NCBI GenBank assembly: GCA_029239755.1
Contig: JARBUI010000001.1
Span: forward strand, 124,001 to 188,000
Origin: Clostridia bacterium
GTDB lineage: Bacteria > Bacillota > Clostridia > Lachnospirales > Cellulosilyticaceae
Direction: 5' to 3'
Length of the DNA: 64,000 bases
Part shown: in pieces, positions 1 through 9,300 of the stretch
How the letters are laid out: the number at the start of each line of letters is the position of its first letter
How positions within the stretch are numbered: the stretch's first letter is position 1
Notes under the pieces: model-generated
Seen by the model: only the letters and a program-made list of their open reading frames with translations
What the model was told of the DNA's origin: nothing
Databases searched by the model: none
Program-made: the position numbers and the translations under genes

Positions 1-68
1 TTCCATCATAGTCAAAAAATATTGTCTTTATGCTCTTAAAGGGTATCAAAATTCAGCTCACTCCAATA

Positions 69-530
69 TTAAAACTGTTTAAGAAGATTTGCCATTTCTA
101 TAGCAGTAACAGCGGCATCATAGCCTTTGTTCCCAGCCTTCGTACCAGCTCTTTCTATTGCCTGTTCGATTGTATCTGTTGTCAAAACACCAAAGATTAC
201 AGGGAGTTCAGTATCAAGAGATACATGAGCTATTCCTTTTGTTACTTCATTAGATACATAATCAAAATGAGGTGTAGACCCCCTTATAACTGCCCCAAGA
301 CATATTACAGCATCATACTTTTTAGACTTAGCCATCATTTTAGCTGCAAGAGGTATTTCAAAAGCACCTGGCACCCAGCTCATTTCAATATCATCTTCTT
401 TAGCTCCATGTCTTATAAGAGCATCCATTGCTCCTGCTACAAGCTTAGCTCCAATAAATTCATTAAATCTTCCTGTAACAATACCGAACTTCAATCCTTT
501 TGCGATTAAATGACCTTCAAATGTTTTCAT
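69..530 (-). CDS. ribH: 6,7-dimethyl-8-ribityllumazine synthase
   Basis: Penultimate enzyme of riboflavin synthesis: it condenses 5-amino-6-ribitylamino-uracil with 3,4-dihydroxy-2-butanone 4-phosphate to give lumazine. The 153-residue length, the N-terminal [10 protein letters not shown] segment, the [11 protein letters not shown] motif and the [14 protein letters not shown] substrate loop are typical of the family. The ATG at 530 is chosen over an upstream in-frame start because GGAGGAG lies just before it, inside the last codons of ribBA; the two genes are 1 nt apart. Last gene of the rib operon, so it is under the FMN riboswitch at 3681-3787. Confidence 0.97.
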   Translation of the reverse strand: MKTFEGHLIAKGLKFGIVTGRFNEFIGAKLVAGAMDALIRHGAKEDDIEMSWVPGAFEIPLAAKMMAKSKKYDAVICLGAVIRGSTPHFDYVSNEVTKGIAHVSLDTELPVIFGVLTTDTIEQAIERAGTKAGNKGYDAAVTAIEMANLLKQF

Positions 531-531
531 C

Positions 532-1743
532 TTATTGCTCCTCCTCAAAGTTTAACATATGTCCAAGTTTTTGCTTCTTCGTCTTTAAATAATGTTCATT
601 TTTTTCATTATGATTCATCTGTATAGGTACCCTCTCTACAACTTCTATTCCAAATCCTGAAAGTCCCTTAAGTTTTTTAGGATTATTAGTCATGAGTTTT
701 ACCTTAGTAATACCAAGATCAGCTAATATTTGCGTGCTTATGCTATAATCTCTTAAATCTTCTTTAAAGCCTAAAGCAAGGTTCGCTTCTACTGTATCAA
801 GTCCCTGATCTTGAAGGGCATATGCCTTTATTTTATTAATAAGTCCTATTCCTCTTCCTTCTTGTCTCATATAGACTAAAACGCCTCTTCCTTCAGCTTC
901 AATAGCTCTCATTGCCTGTGCATATTGTTCTCCGCAATCACATCTCAGTGATCCAAAGGCATCTCCCGTAAGACATTCCGAGTGAACCCGCACAAGTACC
1001 GGCTCACCGCTTGCAACATCTCCTTTAACAAGTGCAACATGATGTTCTCCATTTAATATGTTTTCGTAACCAACTATTTTAAACTCTCCATACCTAGTAG
1101 GCAGTGCTGCCTCTGAAGCCTTTTTGATACTGACCTCATGTCTGCGTCTGAAAGCTATTAGGTCTGCTATAGTTATCATTTTCAAATGATGCTTCTTCAC
1201 ATACTTTATAAGTTCTGGTACTCTTGCCATCTTACCATCTTCACTCATAACCTCACAAATGACTCCAGCTGGATAAAACCCCGCAAGCTGCGCTAGATCA
1301 ACTGCAGCTTCTGTATGACCAGCTCGCTTTAGCACCCCGCCTTCCTTAGCCTCAAGCGGAAACATGTGTCCCGGTCTTTTAAAATCGTCCTCCGTCGCTA
1401 TTGGATCTATCATCTTTTGCACAGTAACTGCTCTTTCAAAGGCTGATATGCCAGTTGTAGTATCCACTGCATCAACAGACAATGTAAAAGCTGTTTGATG
1501 AGAATCTGTATTTCTCTCAACCATTGGACGAATATTAAGTTCCTTTAGTCTCTTCCCCGCAATTGGCATACAAATAAGCCCTCTGCCGAATTTGGCCATA
1601 AAATTGATAGCCTCAGGCGTTGCCTTCTCAGCTGCCATTAGGAGATCTCCTTCGTTTTCTCTGTCTTCATCATCCACAACTACTATCATTTTGCCTTCTT
1701 TGATATCTTCAATTGCTTCTTCTATTGTATTAAATCTATACAC
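532..1743 (-). CDS. ribBA: Bifunctional DHBP synthase / GTP cyclohydrolase II
   Basis: Fusion of RibB (ribulose 5-phosphate to 3,4-dihydroxy-2-butanone 4-phosphate, residues about 1-200) and RibA (GTP cyclohydrolase II, about 205-403), which supply both precursors of lumazine. Visible motifs are [11 protein letters not shown] and the GHTEAA segment of RibB, and the RibA zinc site [15 protein letters not shown] followed by the RQEGRGIGL segment. The start is set at GTG 1743, preceded by AGGAGGAGG at good spacing; an in-frame upstream start at 1782 would overlap ribE and separate the gene from this site. Third gene of the ribD-ribE-ribBA-ribH operon. Confidence 0.97.
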   Translation of the reverse strand: MYRFNTIEEAIEDIKEGKMIVVVDDEDRENEGDLLMAAEKATPEAINFMAKFGRGLICMPIAGKRLKELNIRPMVERNTDSHQTAFTLSVDAVDTTTGISAFERAVTVQKMIDPIATEDDFKRPGHMFPLEAKEGGVLKRAGHTEAAVDLAQLAGFYPAGVICEVMSEDGKMARVPELIKYVKKHHLKMITIADLIAFRRRHEVSIKKASEAALPTRYGEFKIVGYENILNGEHHVALVKGDVASGEPVLVRVHSECLTGDAFGSLRCDCGEQYAQAMRAIEAEGRGVLVYMRQEGRGIGLINKIKAYALQDQGLDTVEANLALGFKEDLRDYSISTQILADLGITKVKLMTNNPKKLKGLSGFGIEVVERVPIQMNHNEKNEHYLKTKKQKLGHMLNFEEEQ

Positions 1744-1762
1744 TTTCCATCCTCCTCCTAAA

Positions 1763-2413
1763 CTATAAAAATCCGTTCTCACTTAAAAAATTTATATCTA
1801 TATCTTTTTTTCTTGGCTTTTCATCATGAGATCTAAATAATTTTTCTATATACTTACCCATCATATCGCACTCCAAATTAACTCTCTCACCTGCTTTTTT
1901 TCTAATAAGAGTGGTTACTTCTTTGGTATGAGGGATAACAGATACCTTAAATAGTTCTTCATCTACATAAGCTGCTGTTAAACTTACACCATCTATTGCA
2001 ATAGAACCCTTTAAGATGATATATCTTAATATTTCTGGACCTGGTTCTATAGTAATCCATATTGCATTATCTTCTTTTTCATAGCTTTTTACGATCCCCA
2101 TACCATCTATATGACCGCTTACTATATGTCCGCCTAACCTGTCACCTACCCTTAGGGCTCTTTCAAGATTAACTTCATCCTGTCCTTTTAGGAGATGCAG
2201 ATTGCTCTTTCGCATAGTCTCAGCCATGACATCTACGGAAAAACTATTTGATTTAAAGTCCGTAATGGTCAGACACACGCCATTTGTACTGATACTGTCT
2301 CCAAGCTTTGCTTCCTTTAAAACTTTATTTGCCTTAATTGTGATTCTTGCTGATTTGGCACCTTTGACGACTGATTCAACTGTGCCAATTTCCTCTACCA
2401 GCCCTGTAAACAT
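1763..2413 (-). CDS. ribE: Riboflavin synthase alpha chain
   Basis: Last step of riboflavin synthesis: dismutation of two lumazines into riboflavin and the pyrimidine precursor. The N-terminus [10 protein letters not shown] is the family signature, and two lumazine-binding repeats are visible (about 1-90 and 95-190), each with a [15 protein letters not shown] motif; the first ends in SGHIDG. ATG 2413 is used because MFTGLVEE is the normal start, although GTG codons lie in frame just upstream and the ribosome site (GGTGAGG) is close. The start overlaps the 3' end of ribD by 38 nt, suggesting coupled translation. Confidence 0.96.
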   Translation of the reverse strand: MFTGLVEEIGTVESVVKGAKSARITIKANKVLKEAKLGDSISTNGVCLTITDFKSNSFSVDVMAETMRKSNLHLLKGQDEVNLERALRVGDRLGGHIVSGHIDGMGIVKSYEKEDNAIWITIEPGPEILRYIILKGSIAIDGVSLTAAYVDEELFKVSVIPHTKEVTTLIRKKAGERVNLECDMMGKYIEKLFRSHDEKPRKKDIDINFLSENGFL

Positions 2414-3518
2414 CTCCCTCACCACTCTCTTTTATATAGCCTTCAATCATAATATCCTCACCAAAACTTTGCACTTTGATATCATTTAAGATAATGGCAT
2501 CCTTCATCAAGGTCCTTCCAAGCCCTCCTACGGAAGTCTTGGCCTCTCTGCCTCCTATGATTTTGGGAGCAATAAAAGCATTGACCTTATCAACGATGTT
2601 TGCTTCTAACGCTGAATAGTTAAGTTCACTGCCTCCTTCAAGAAGAACACTGTCTATTTTTCTTTTCCCAAGTTCTTTCATGAGATATTTTAAATCAACA
2701 CCGTTATCTGTTAAGGGTGTTATAATAATTTCTGCTCCTTTGCTTTCAAGAGCTTTAAGCTTTTCTTTTTTAGCAATCTCAGTAGCAGCTATAATGGTAT
2801 GTGCATTTGACTCCATATTTAATACATTTGCCTCCAGAAAAATTTTGGCACTCGTATCTACTATAATTCTCACAGGGTCCTTTGTATCACCTTCCTTCAA
2901 TCTTGTATTTAAGAAGGGATCATCCTGTAATATTGTATTTGCTCCAACCATTATTCCTGATACCCTGTTTCTTAGGCTGTGCACATAACTTCTTGATACT
3001 TCATTTGTAATCCATTTAGAATCTCCTGCTCTTGTTGCTATTTTGCCGTCTAGTGTCATAGCCGTTTTGAGTATACAAAATGGAAGATTGGTTGTTATAT
3101 ACTTTAAAAATATCTCATTGAGTTTTTTGCTTTCTTCTTCTAATACACCAGTAACCACTTCTATCCCATGTTCCTTTAAGAGTTTAATACCTCTGCCTTC
3201 TACCTCAGGATTAGGATCCTCCTGAGCTATAACAACCTTTTTAATACCCCTATCAAGTATTGCGAGTGCGCATGGAGGAGTCTTGCCATAGTGTGAACAA
3301 GGTTCTAGCGTCACATACATAGTTGCTCCCCGAACATCCTCTCTTGCATTTCTAAAGGCATTAATTTCAGCATGAGGCCCTCCATAAACCTGATGATAAC
3401 CTTCTCCTATAATCTTTTCATTTTTGACTATAACTGCTCCTACAAGAGGATTAGGATTAACATGACCAACACCTTTTTGGGCTAGTTCTAAAGCTCTTTT
3501 CATATACTTAATGTTCAT
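2376..3518 (-). CDS. ribD: Bifunctional diaminohydroxyphosphoribosylaminopyrimidine deaminase / reductase
   Basis: Second and third steps of riboflavin synthesis. The N-terminal cytidine-deaminase-like domain (about 1-145) carries the zinc motif HAEINA and the second zinc segment TLEPCSHYGKTPPC. The C-terminal NADPH reductase domain (about 146-380) contains the KTAMTLDGKIA segment and a late EGGSELN segment. ATG 3518 is preferred over upstream in-frame starts because AGAGGTG sits 8 nt before it. First gene after the FMN riboswitch and its terminator; the stop lies inside the start region of ribE. Confidence 0.96.
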   Translation of the reverse strand: MNIKYMKRALELAQKGVGHVNPNPLVGAVIVKNEKIIGEGYHQVYGGPHAEINAFRNAREDVRGATMYVTLEPCSHYGKTPPCALAILDRGIKKVVIAQEDPNPEVEGRGIKLLKEHGIEVVTGVLEEESKKLNEIFLKYITTNLPFCILKTAMTLDGKIATRAGDSKWITNEVSRSYVHSLRNRVSGIMVGANTILQDDPFLNTRLKEGDTKDPVRIIVDTSAKIFLEANVLNMESNAHTIIAATEIAKKEKLKALESKGAEIIITPLTDNGVDLKYLMKELGKRKIDSVLLEGGSELNYSALEANIVDKVNAFIAPKIIGGREAKTSVGGLGRTLMKDAIILNDIKVQSFGEDIMIEGYIKESGEGDVYRAGRGNWHS

Positions 3519-3584
3519 ATTCATAACACCTCTTGATATATTGTTTCCCACTATCAATAAATTTACGTCATGTATAAAAAATAA

Positions 3585-3608
3585 AAGCCCTGAATCTCTT
3601 CAGGGCTT
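3585..3608 (-). terminator. Intrinsic terminator of the FMN riboswitch
   Basis: A perfect 10-bp stem (arms 3585-3594 and 3599-3608, 4-nt loop) is followed on the minus strand by a U-rich run. Its 5' arm, read as RNA, contains GCCCUGAAG. This is the exact complement of CUUCAGGGC at the 5' edge of the aptamer (plus positions 3777-3785), so an antiterminator can form when FMN is absent. Confidence 0.92.
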
Positions 3609-3680
3609 AATATGAGCATATGTAACTATTTACCATTTATCTCTTTAAATAACAATAAATGATTTTAGCTTAGTGCTGTC

Positions 3681-3787
3681 ATCTTCTTTCATCCAGACTG
3701 TACTGTTGGCTTCGGAATTTAACCGAATCTGCCTTACGGCTCGCGGGCTTTAACCGCCAGTGGGGAATTTCACCCCGCCCTGAAGAT
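3681..3787 (-). promoter_or_regulatory. FMN riboswitch (RFN element)
   Basis: Read on the minus strand, the region contains the conserved RFN blocks: GGGGUGAAAUUCCCC, GGCGGU, GCCCGCGAGCC, AAUUCCGAAGCC and the closing CUGGAUGAAAGAAG. The P1 helix pairs AUCUUC (plus 3782-3787) with GAAGAU (3681-3686). The 5' strand of P1 overlaps the antiterminator sequence, so P1 formation with FMN and antitermination are mutually exclusive. Expected effect: FMN lowers ribDEBAH transcription. Confidence 0.96.
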
Positions 3788-3809
3788 TTTATTCAATTTG
3801 TTGTTTCTA

Positions 3810-3838
3810 AATTTACCATTAAGTAACACTTTTGTCAA
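3810..3838 (-). promoter_or_regulatory. Promoter of the rib operon
   Basis: On the minus strand TTGACA (plus 3833-3838) and TAAATT (3810-3815) are separated by 17 nt, about 20 nt upstream of the aptamer. The -35 box overlaps the last codons of the GGDEF gene. Sigma-A-type by sequence. Confidence 0.7.
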
Positions 3839-4836
3839 CATGCACTTGTGCTTTCTTTATTTATGCTTACTCTATTTCGACCATTAAGTTTGGCCTCATA
3901 TAAAGCATGATCAGCACACGCTATAAACGTTTCAATACTATCTGAGGCTTCTGGAATAATAGTAGCAGCCCCAAGACTCGTTGTCACATATGTATTAACC
4001 TCGGAATGGGCATGCGGCATACCTAATGCCTCAATATTTTTTCTAATCGTCTCCGCAATCTGGCTAGCCCCAGAACTATCAGTGTTAGGAAGAACTACAA
4101 CAAATTCTTCGCCCCCATACCTTGCCGCAAAATCCCGAGTACGCTTGAGAGAGGAAAAAATGCGTTTTGCAACACTAATGAGACATTCATCTCCTTTTAA
4201 ATGACCATAATGATCATTATATAGTTTAAAATAGTCTATATCAATCATGATGACGGACAGTGATTTCTTTTCTCTTACTGCTTCCTGCCAGCTCATCTTC
4301 ATGTACTCGTCAAAATTTCTTCTATTCGGTATACCTGTAAGGCCATCAAGATTTGATAGAGAAAGAAGCTTTCCGTTTGCCTCCTGAAGTTCAAGAATTT
4401 CTTTTAATTTTTTTTCAAGCTCATCAGCTTTATCTTTTAGCTCTTTTGATTGCCTGTAAAGATTTAAAAATACATTGACTTTACTTTTTAATATAACAGG
4501 CTCTATAGGTTTAAATAAGTAGTCTACCGCTCCTATTTCATATCCCTTAAACATATATTTTTGCTCTTTATAGATAGCTGTTACAAATATAATGGGAATA
4601 TGTCTTGTTTTTTCACTGCCTCTCATAAATTCCGCTACTTCAAACCCATCCATATCAGGCATTTGAATATCAAGTAATATCAGAGCAAATTCATGTTCAA
4701 GCATTAAACCTAAAGCCTCATTTCCCGAGTCAGCCTTAATGATATTACAACCAAAATCCTCTAATAATCCTTCAAGAACTAAAAGGTTTTCAGGCCTATC
4801 ATCTACAATAAGTATATTGACATTATTATGATCCAC
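3835..4836 (-). CDS. Receiver-GGDEF response regulator (diguanylate cyclase)
   Basis: An N-terminal receiver domain (about 1-120) with the phospho-acceptor Asp in LLDIQMPDMDG (about residue 56) and the KP signature in YLFKPIE is followed by a coiled-coil linker (about 130-160) and a GGDEF domain (about 163-325). The active-site motif is GGEEF (about 241-245), a catalytically competent variant. An RxxD product-inhibition site (RTRD, about 232-235) precedes it. It should make cyclic di-GMP when phosphorylated. The GTG at 4836 is chosen because GAGGTG precedes it by 6 nt and it follows the cheB stop by 1 nt. Last gene of the signalling operon, so the likely output of the hybrid kinase. Confidence 0.9.
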   Translation of the reverse strand: MDHNNVNILIVDDRPENLLVLEGLLEDFGCNIIKADSGNEALGLMLEHEFALILLDIQMPDMDGFEVAEFMRGSEKTRHIPIIFVTAIYKEQKYMFKGYEIGAVDYLFKPIEPVILKSKVNVFLNLYRQSKELKDKADELEKKLKEILELQEANGKLLSLSNLDGLTGIPNRRNFDEYMKMSWQEAVREKKSLSVIMIDIDYFKLYNDHYGHLKGDECLISVAKRIFSSLKRTRDFAARYGGEEFVVVLPNTDSSGASQIAETIRKNIEALGMPHAHSEVNTYVTTSLGAATIIPEASDSIETFIACADHALYEAKLNGRNRVSINKESTSAC

Positions 4837-4837
4837 T

Positions 4838-5410
4838 TTATTCACCTCGCCTTATTAAACGATTTAATAACTGCCCTATATCATCTAATGGTAGTACATG
4901 ATCTACCTTTGATGCTTTTATTGCCATGTTTGGCATAATAGGTGACTCAGCAGTTTCTGGTTCCTGCACAATAGTGAGTCCTCCTCGTTCTTTGATACGC
5001 CGCAGTCCTATTGCTCCATCACCATTTGCCCCAGTAAGAATAATTCCAATTAATTTATCCCGATAGGTATCAGCTGCTGATTCAAAAAGGACATCTATCG
5101 ATGGTCTTGCGTAATTAATCTTTTCATCTACCGATAATGTCAAGGTACCATCCTTTTCTACCATGAGGTGATAGTTAGGCGGTGCCAGATAAACACACCC
5201 AGGGCTAGCCCATTCTTTATCATCGGCTTCCTTTACCTGAATCTTACATAAATGATTTAAGTGCTTCGCAAGGAACCCATCTGATCTAGCGCTTAAATGC
5301 TGTACAACCAGTATCGGAACCAAGAAATCTTTAGGTAATACAGTAAGAATTGCTCTTAGTGCATCCATTCCTCCAAGCGAAGTACCCATCACTATAGCTT
5401 CATATTTCAT
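4838..5410 (-). CDS. cheB: Stand-alone CheB-type protein-glutamate methylesterase
   Basis: A 190-residue methylesterase domain without a receiver domain. The catalytic triad is visible: Ser11 in GTSLGG, His38 in VQHLS and Asp131 in TGANGDGA. Family members demethylate or deamidate glutamates on chemoreceptors. Here there is no receptor gene in the operon; the neighbours are CheR, a hybrid kinase and a diguanylate cyclase, so it may act on a kinase-associated sensor instead (inference). A GGGGGA ribosome site precedes ATG 5410. Confidence 0.93.
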   Translation of the reverse strand: MKYEAIVMGTSLGGMDALRAILTVLPKDFLVPILVVQHLSARSDGFLAKHLNHLCKIQVKEADDKEWASPGCVYLAPPNYHLMVEKDGTLTLSVDEKINYARPSIDVLFESAADTYRDKLIGIILTGANGDGAIGLRRIKERGGLTIVQEPETAESPIMPNMAIKASKVDHVLPLDDIGQLLNRLIRRGE

Positions 5411-5460
5411 ATCTATTCCCCCACAATCATTTATATAAATGATCTAGTTTACTCTGAGGA

Positions 5461-6309
5461 CTAAATCCCAAACTTTTTTTGAAACACTCTCTGTTTCAAA
5501 TCAATCGCCTTAAACTTTTCTTCACAACTTGAAAATCTTAGGCTTTCTTTAGATCCTAGGCATAATATCCCTCCATGACATAAGCTTTCATGAAAAAGAC
5601 TAATGACCCTATTTTGGAGTTCCTTATTAAAATATATAAGAACATTACGGCATAGGATAATATTCATTTCGCCAAATATACCATCTGTAACAAGATTATG
5701 ATCTGCAAAAATAATTTTCTCTTTTAGACTTGGATCTACTATAACAGAATTATATTTTGCCATATAATAATCTGAAAACGAAGTGGTCCCTCCAGCTTGT
5801 TGATAGTTATAGGTATACTCTTTAATACTTTCAATAGGGTATATACCCTCTTTTGCCTTCTCAAGTACTACTTCGTTAAAATCTGTTGCATAAATTTGAC
5901 ACCTATCATATAACCCTTCTTCTTTAAGAAGTATAGCCATTGAGTATACTTCTTCACCTGTTGCACAGCCTGCATGCCAAATCTTCACAAATGGATAGGT
6001 TTTTAAGATAGGTATTACCTCTCTTCTAAGAGCCCTATAAAAATTAGGATCTCTAAACATCTCAGTAACATTGATTGAAAAATCTAATAATAAAATTTCA
6101 AAAAAACTTCTGTCATAAAGAGCCTTATAAAGCATCTCTGAGATACTTGCAAGTCCAGAAATAGAAAGCCTTCTCAAAACCCGCCTTTTTATATGCGCTT
6201 TAGAATAATTCCTAAAATCATATCCATACTTTAGGAACAATCCTTCTACTAAAAGGTTTATCTCAATATCTTCATTATCCATGTTTAATACTCTAGTGTC
6301 TTTCATCAT
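5461..6309 (-). CDS. cheR: CheR-type protein-glutamate O-methyltransferase
   Basis: SAM-dependent methyltransferase of the CheR family, 282 residues. It has an N-terminal helical domain (about 10-80) and the Rossmann SAM domain with the GCATGEEVYS motif and the ILCRNVLIYFN motif. It should methylate glutamates on a receptor-like protein; CheB next to it would reverse this. The start codon overlaps the stop of the hybrid kinase gene (ATGA), indicating translational coupling. A separate cheW-mcp-cheA operon lies at 53.4-57.4 kb without its own cheB or cheR, so this pair could also serve that receptor. Confidence 0.93.
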   Translation of the reverse strand: MMKDTRVLNMDNEDIEINLLVEGLFLKYGYDFRNYSKAHIKRRVLRRLSISGLASISEMLYKALYDRSFFEILLLDFSINVTEMFRDPNFYRALRREVIPILKTYPFVKIWHAGCATGEEVYSMAILLKEEGLYDRCQIYATDFNEVVLEKAKEGIYPIESIKEYTYNYQQAGGTTSFSDYYMAKYNSVIVDPSLKEKIIFADHNLVTDGIFGEMNIILCRNVLIYFNKELQNRVISLFHESLCHGGILCLGSKESLRFSSCEEKFKAIDLKQRVFQKKFGI

Positions 6310-9300
6310 TTATATAACCATACCCTTAAAAGTGATATTAGTCTATCGATTTCAATTGGTTTTGTTAGGTAATCATTTGCTCCTGCTTCAATACACTTCT
6401 GTCTGTCTTCCTTCATCGCTTTTGCTGTAAGAGCAATAATAGGCTTTTTAGAAAACCTTTTATCTTTTCTAATTTCTCTTATAGCCGTATAGCCATCCAT
6501 CTCAGGCATCATAATATCCATTAAGACTAAATCAATATCCGTATGTTCTTTTAACTTATTTAGTCCTTCTTTTCCATTTCGTCCTACAGCAATCTTCATA
6601 CCTCTTTCTTCTAGGATACTTGAAAGTGCAAATACATTTCTCATGTCATCGTCAACAATTAATATTTTTCGTCCTTGCAAAGACTCTTCCTTTTCTAGGG
6701 TTGTACGAATAATTTTTTGCTTTTTATCATCATTTTTTGAATCTAGTCCATGAAGAAATAAATTTACCTCAGCAACAAGCCGTTCTTTGGATTGTTTCCC
6801 TTTAATAATAATACTTTTAACATATTTTTGGAGTTTAAGTGCATCCTCTGGCGACAGTTGATCTTGTGTATAAATAATAATAGGCATATGAGTTAGATGT
6901 TCATGTGCTGCTTGCTCTAAAAAGTTTAGCCCTGATATATCCTTAGTGTTTATGTCTAATATCATACAATCAAACTCTTCTGTTTTTAATAAATGAATAG
7001 CATCCTTTGCTGTATCTGCTGATGAAATTTTAGTATCCTCTTTATATATAATTTCGTTTATACTCTCTTTATCATTCTCATTTATCCCTACTATTAATAT
7101 TTTCTTAAAATTTTCCGCAGCAACCCTTTCAATCTGTGTAAATACCTGTTGGATTTTTTCTATACTTACAGGTTTTTGCATATAGCCTATCACACCGTCT
7201 TTTCTACTGCTGTCACTCGTATCATCATTTCCCGAAAGAATATGAATAGGAATATTGGTCATACCAGCTTCTTTTAGCCTTGCAATGACTTCCCAGCCGT
7301 TTATATCAGGAAGTCCTATATCCAATAAGATTGCATCTGGTCTATGTTTCTTAACAGACAGAATACCTTCTTCACCATTTACCGCAAGCGTGCAGTTATA
7401 TCCTCTTTCTCCCGCAAGTTCCTGCAAAATATTAGCAAAGTGATGGTCGTCTTCAATAATAAGAAGTGATTTTTCCTTCTCTGATGCAATTTCTTTTTGA
7501 TGCATTTGCTCATTTTCTAAGTTTACCATGTCTTTTGTATCCTTACTGACTTGTATGCTCTTAGAGACTTCTTGAGTTTCTTGGTTTATCGAAGATTTTA
7601 ATGGAAGAAGCAAAGCAAACGTACTTCCTTCTCCTTCTTTGCTTATTAATTGAATACTGCCCCCTAATAGCTTTGCAAGCTCTTTTGTAATAGACAGCCC
7701 AAGTCCTGTTCCGCCATATTTCCTGCTAATCGTCCCATCTGATTGTTTAAAAGCTTCAAAGACAATAGAGTGTTTATCTTCTCTAATACCTATTCCTGTA
7801 TCTGATACAGAAACAGAGATTGTCTCTTTATCTTTGCAGGATATTTCAAGCCTTACTTCTCCCTTTTCTGTAAACTTAAAAGCATTAGATAAAAAGTTAT
7901 TAGTTATCTGCTTAACCTTATGCGCATCAGTTAAAATAAATTCCGGCAGTTCCTTATCTACTACTATTTTAAAATCCAACCCTTTATTCTCACTAATTTG
8001 GCTAAAAGATTTTTCCATATCGTAAGCTAATTCCTTAAAACTCATAGGTTCCAAAAGAACATCCATCTTTCCTACCTCAATCTTTGAAAGATCGAGCACA
8101 TCATTAATCAACCTTAGAAGCTCCGAGCCTGAAGAGTGTATTGTACTGGCAAACTCCAGCTGCTTTTCAGTAAGAGGTGTCTGGTCTTTTTTATTTGCCA
8201 GAAGCTGAGACAGCACCAATATACTATTAAGAGGCGTTCTTAGTTCGTGTGACATGTTAGCCAAAAACTCTGTTTTATACTTATTAGCCACTTCCAGTGC
8301 TTCAGCTTTTTCCTGAATCTCTTTTTGAGCTTCCAGAAGATATTCATTCTTTTTATTGATATCACTTTTTTGTTGTTCTAGATTTCTTGAATGCTCTATA
8401 AGCTCTTCATTAATAACTCTTAATTCCTCTTGCTGTGCTTGCAGTCTTTCTTCTGACTCCTTTAGTGCTCTTGTCTGCTCTTCAAACTCTTCGTTACTTT
8501 GTCTAAGCTCTTCTTGCTGAACCTGGAGTTCTTCGGACTGTATAAGTGTTTTATCAAGAAGTTCTTCAGTTTTTAATCTAGCCTTAAGTGAACTTACGCT
8601 AATTGCAATTACTTCGCCAACTTCAGCTAAAAATACTTGCTGAATTGGTGTAAACTCCTTAAATGATCCAATTTCCATTACACATATGACTTCGTTATTA
8701 GCTATACACGGCACGACAATAATATTCTTAGGCACACTTTCTCCTGCACCTGATCTTATCTTAAAATAATCTTTTGGAACATCTGAAACTAAAATATTTT
8801 CCTTTGTTAGTATAGCCTGGCCTACAATGCCTTCTCCTATGTGAACTCTATCTAAAACTTCATTATATTTTTTATACGCATAGCCACCTTCAAGTTCATA
8901 GATGTTATCGTCTGATTTAATGTACAATGTTCCAATATCAGCATTAAGATATCTTGCTACATAGCATATAATATTACAGCTGAGGGTTTTGATATTATGC
9001 TCTCCGCTCATTTTTTCACTTAATTCTGCCTGACCTGTTTTTAGCCAGCTCTGATTTTTATTCTCTGTCATAATAATCTGCAGTTTTTCCATAAATTTAT
9101 TAAAAAACTTTGCCATTTCTCCTAGTTCATCTTTCGAGTCTACCTTTAGTCTTACTTCTAGGTCTGCTTCACCTTCTGAAATATCTCTAAAAGTATCAGT
9201 AACTGTCTTAACTGGAAAAACAACCATCTTAATAATACCTATGGAAATTATAATTGATAAAAGAAGCGCTAAAGCTGCTACAATGACCATCTTAGTGATT

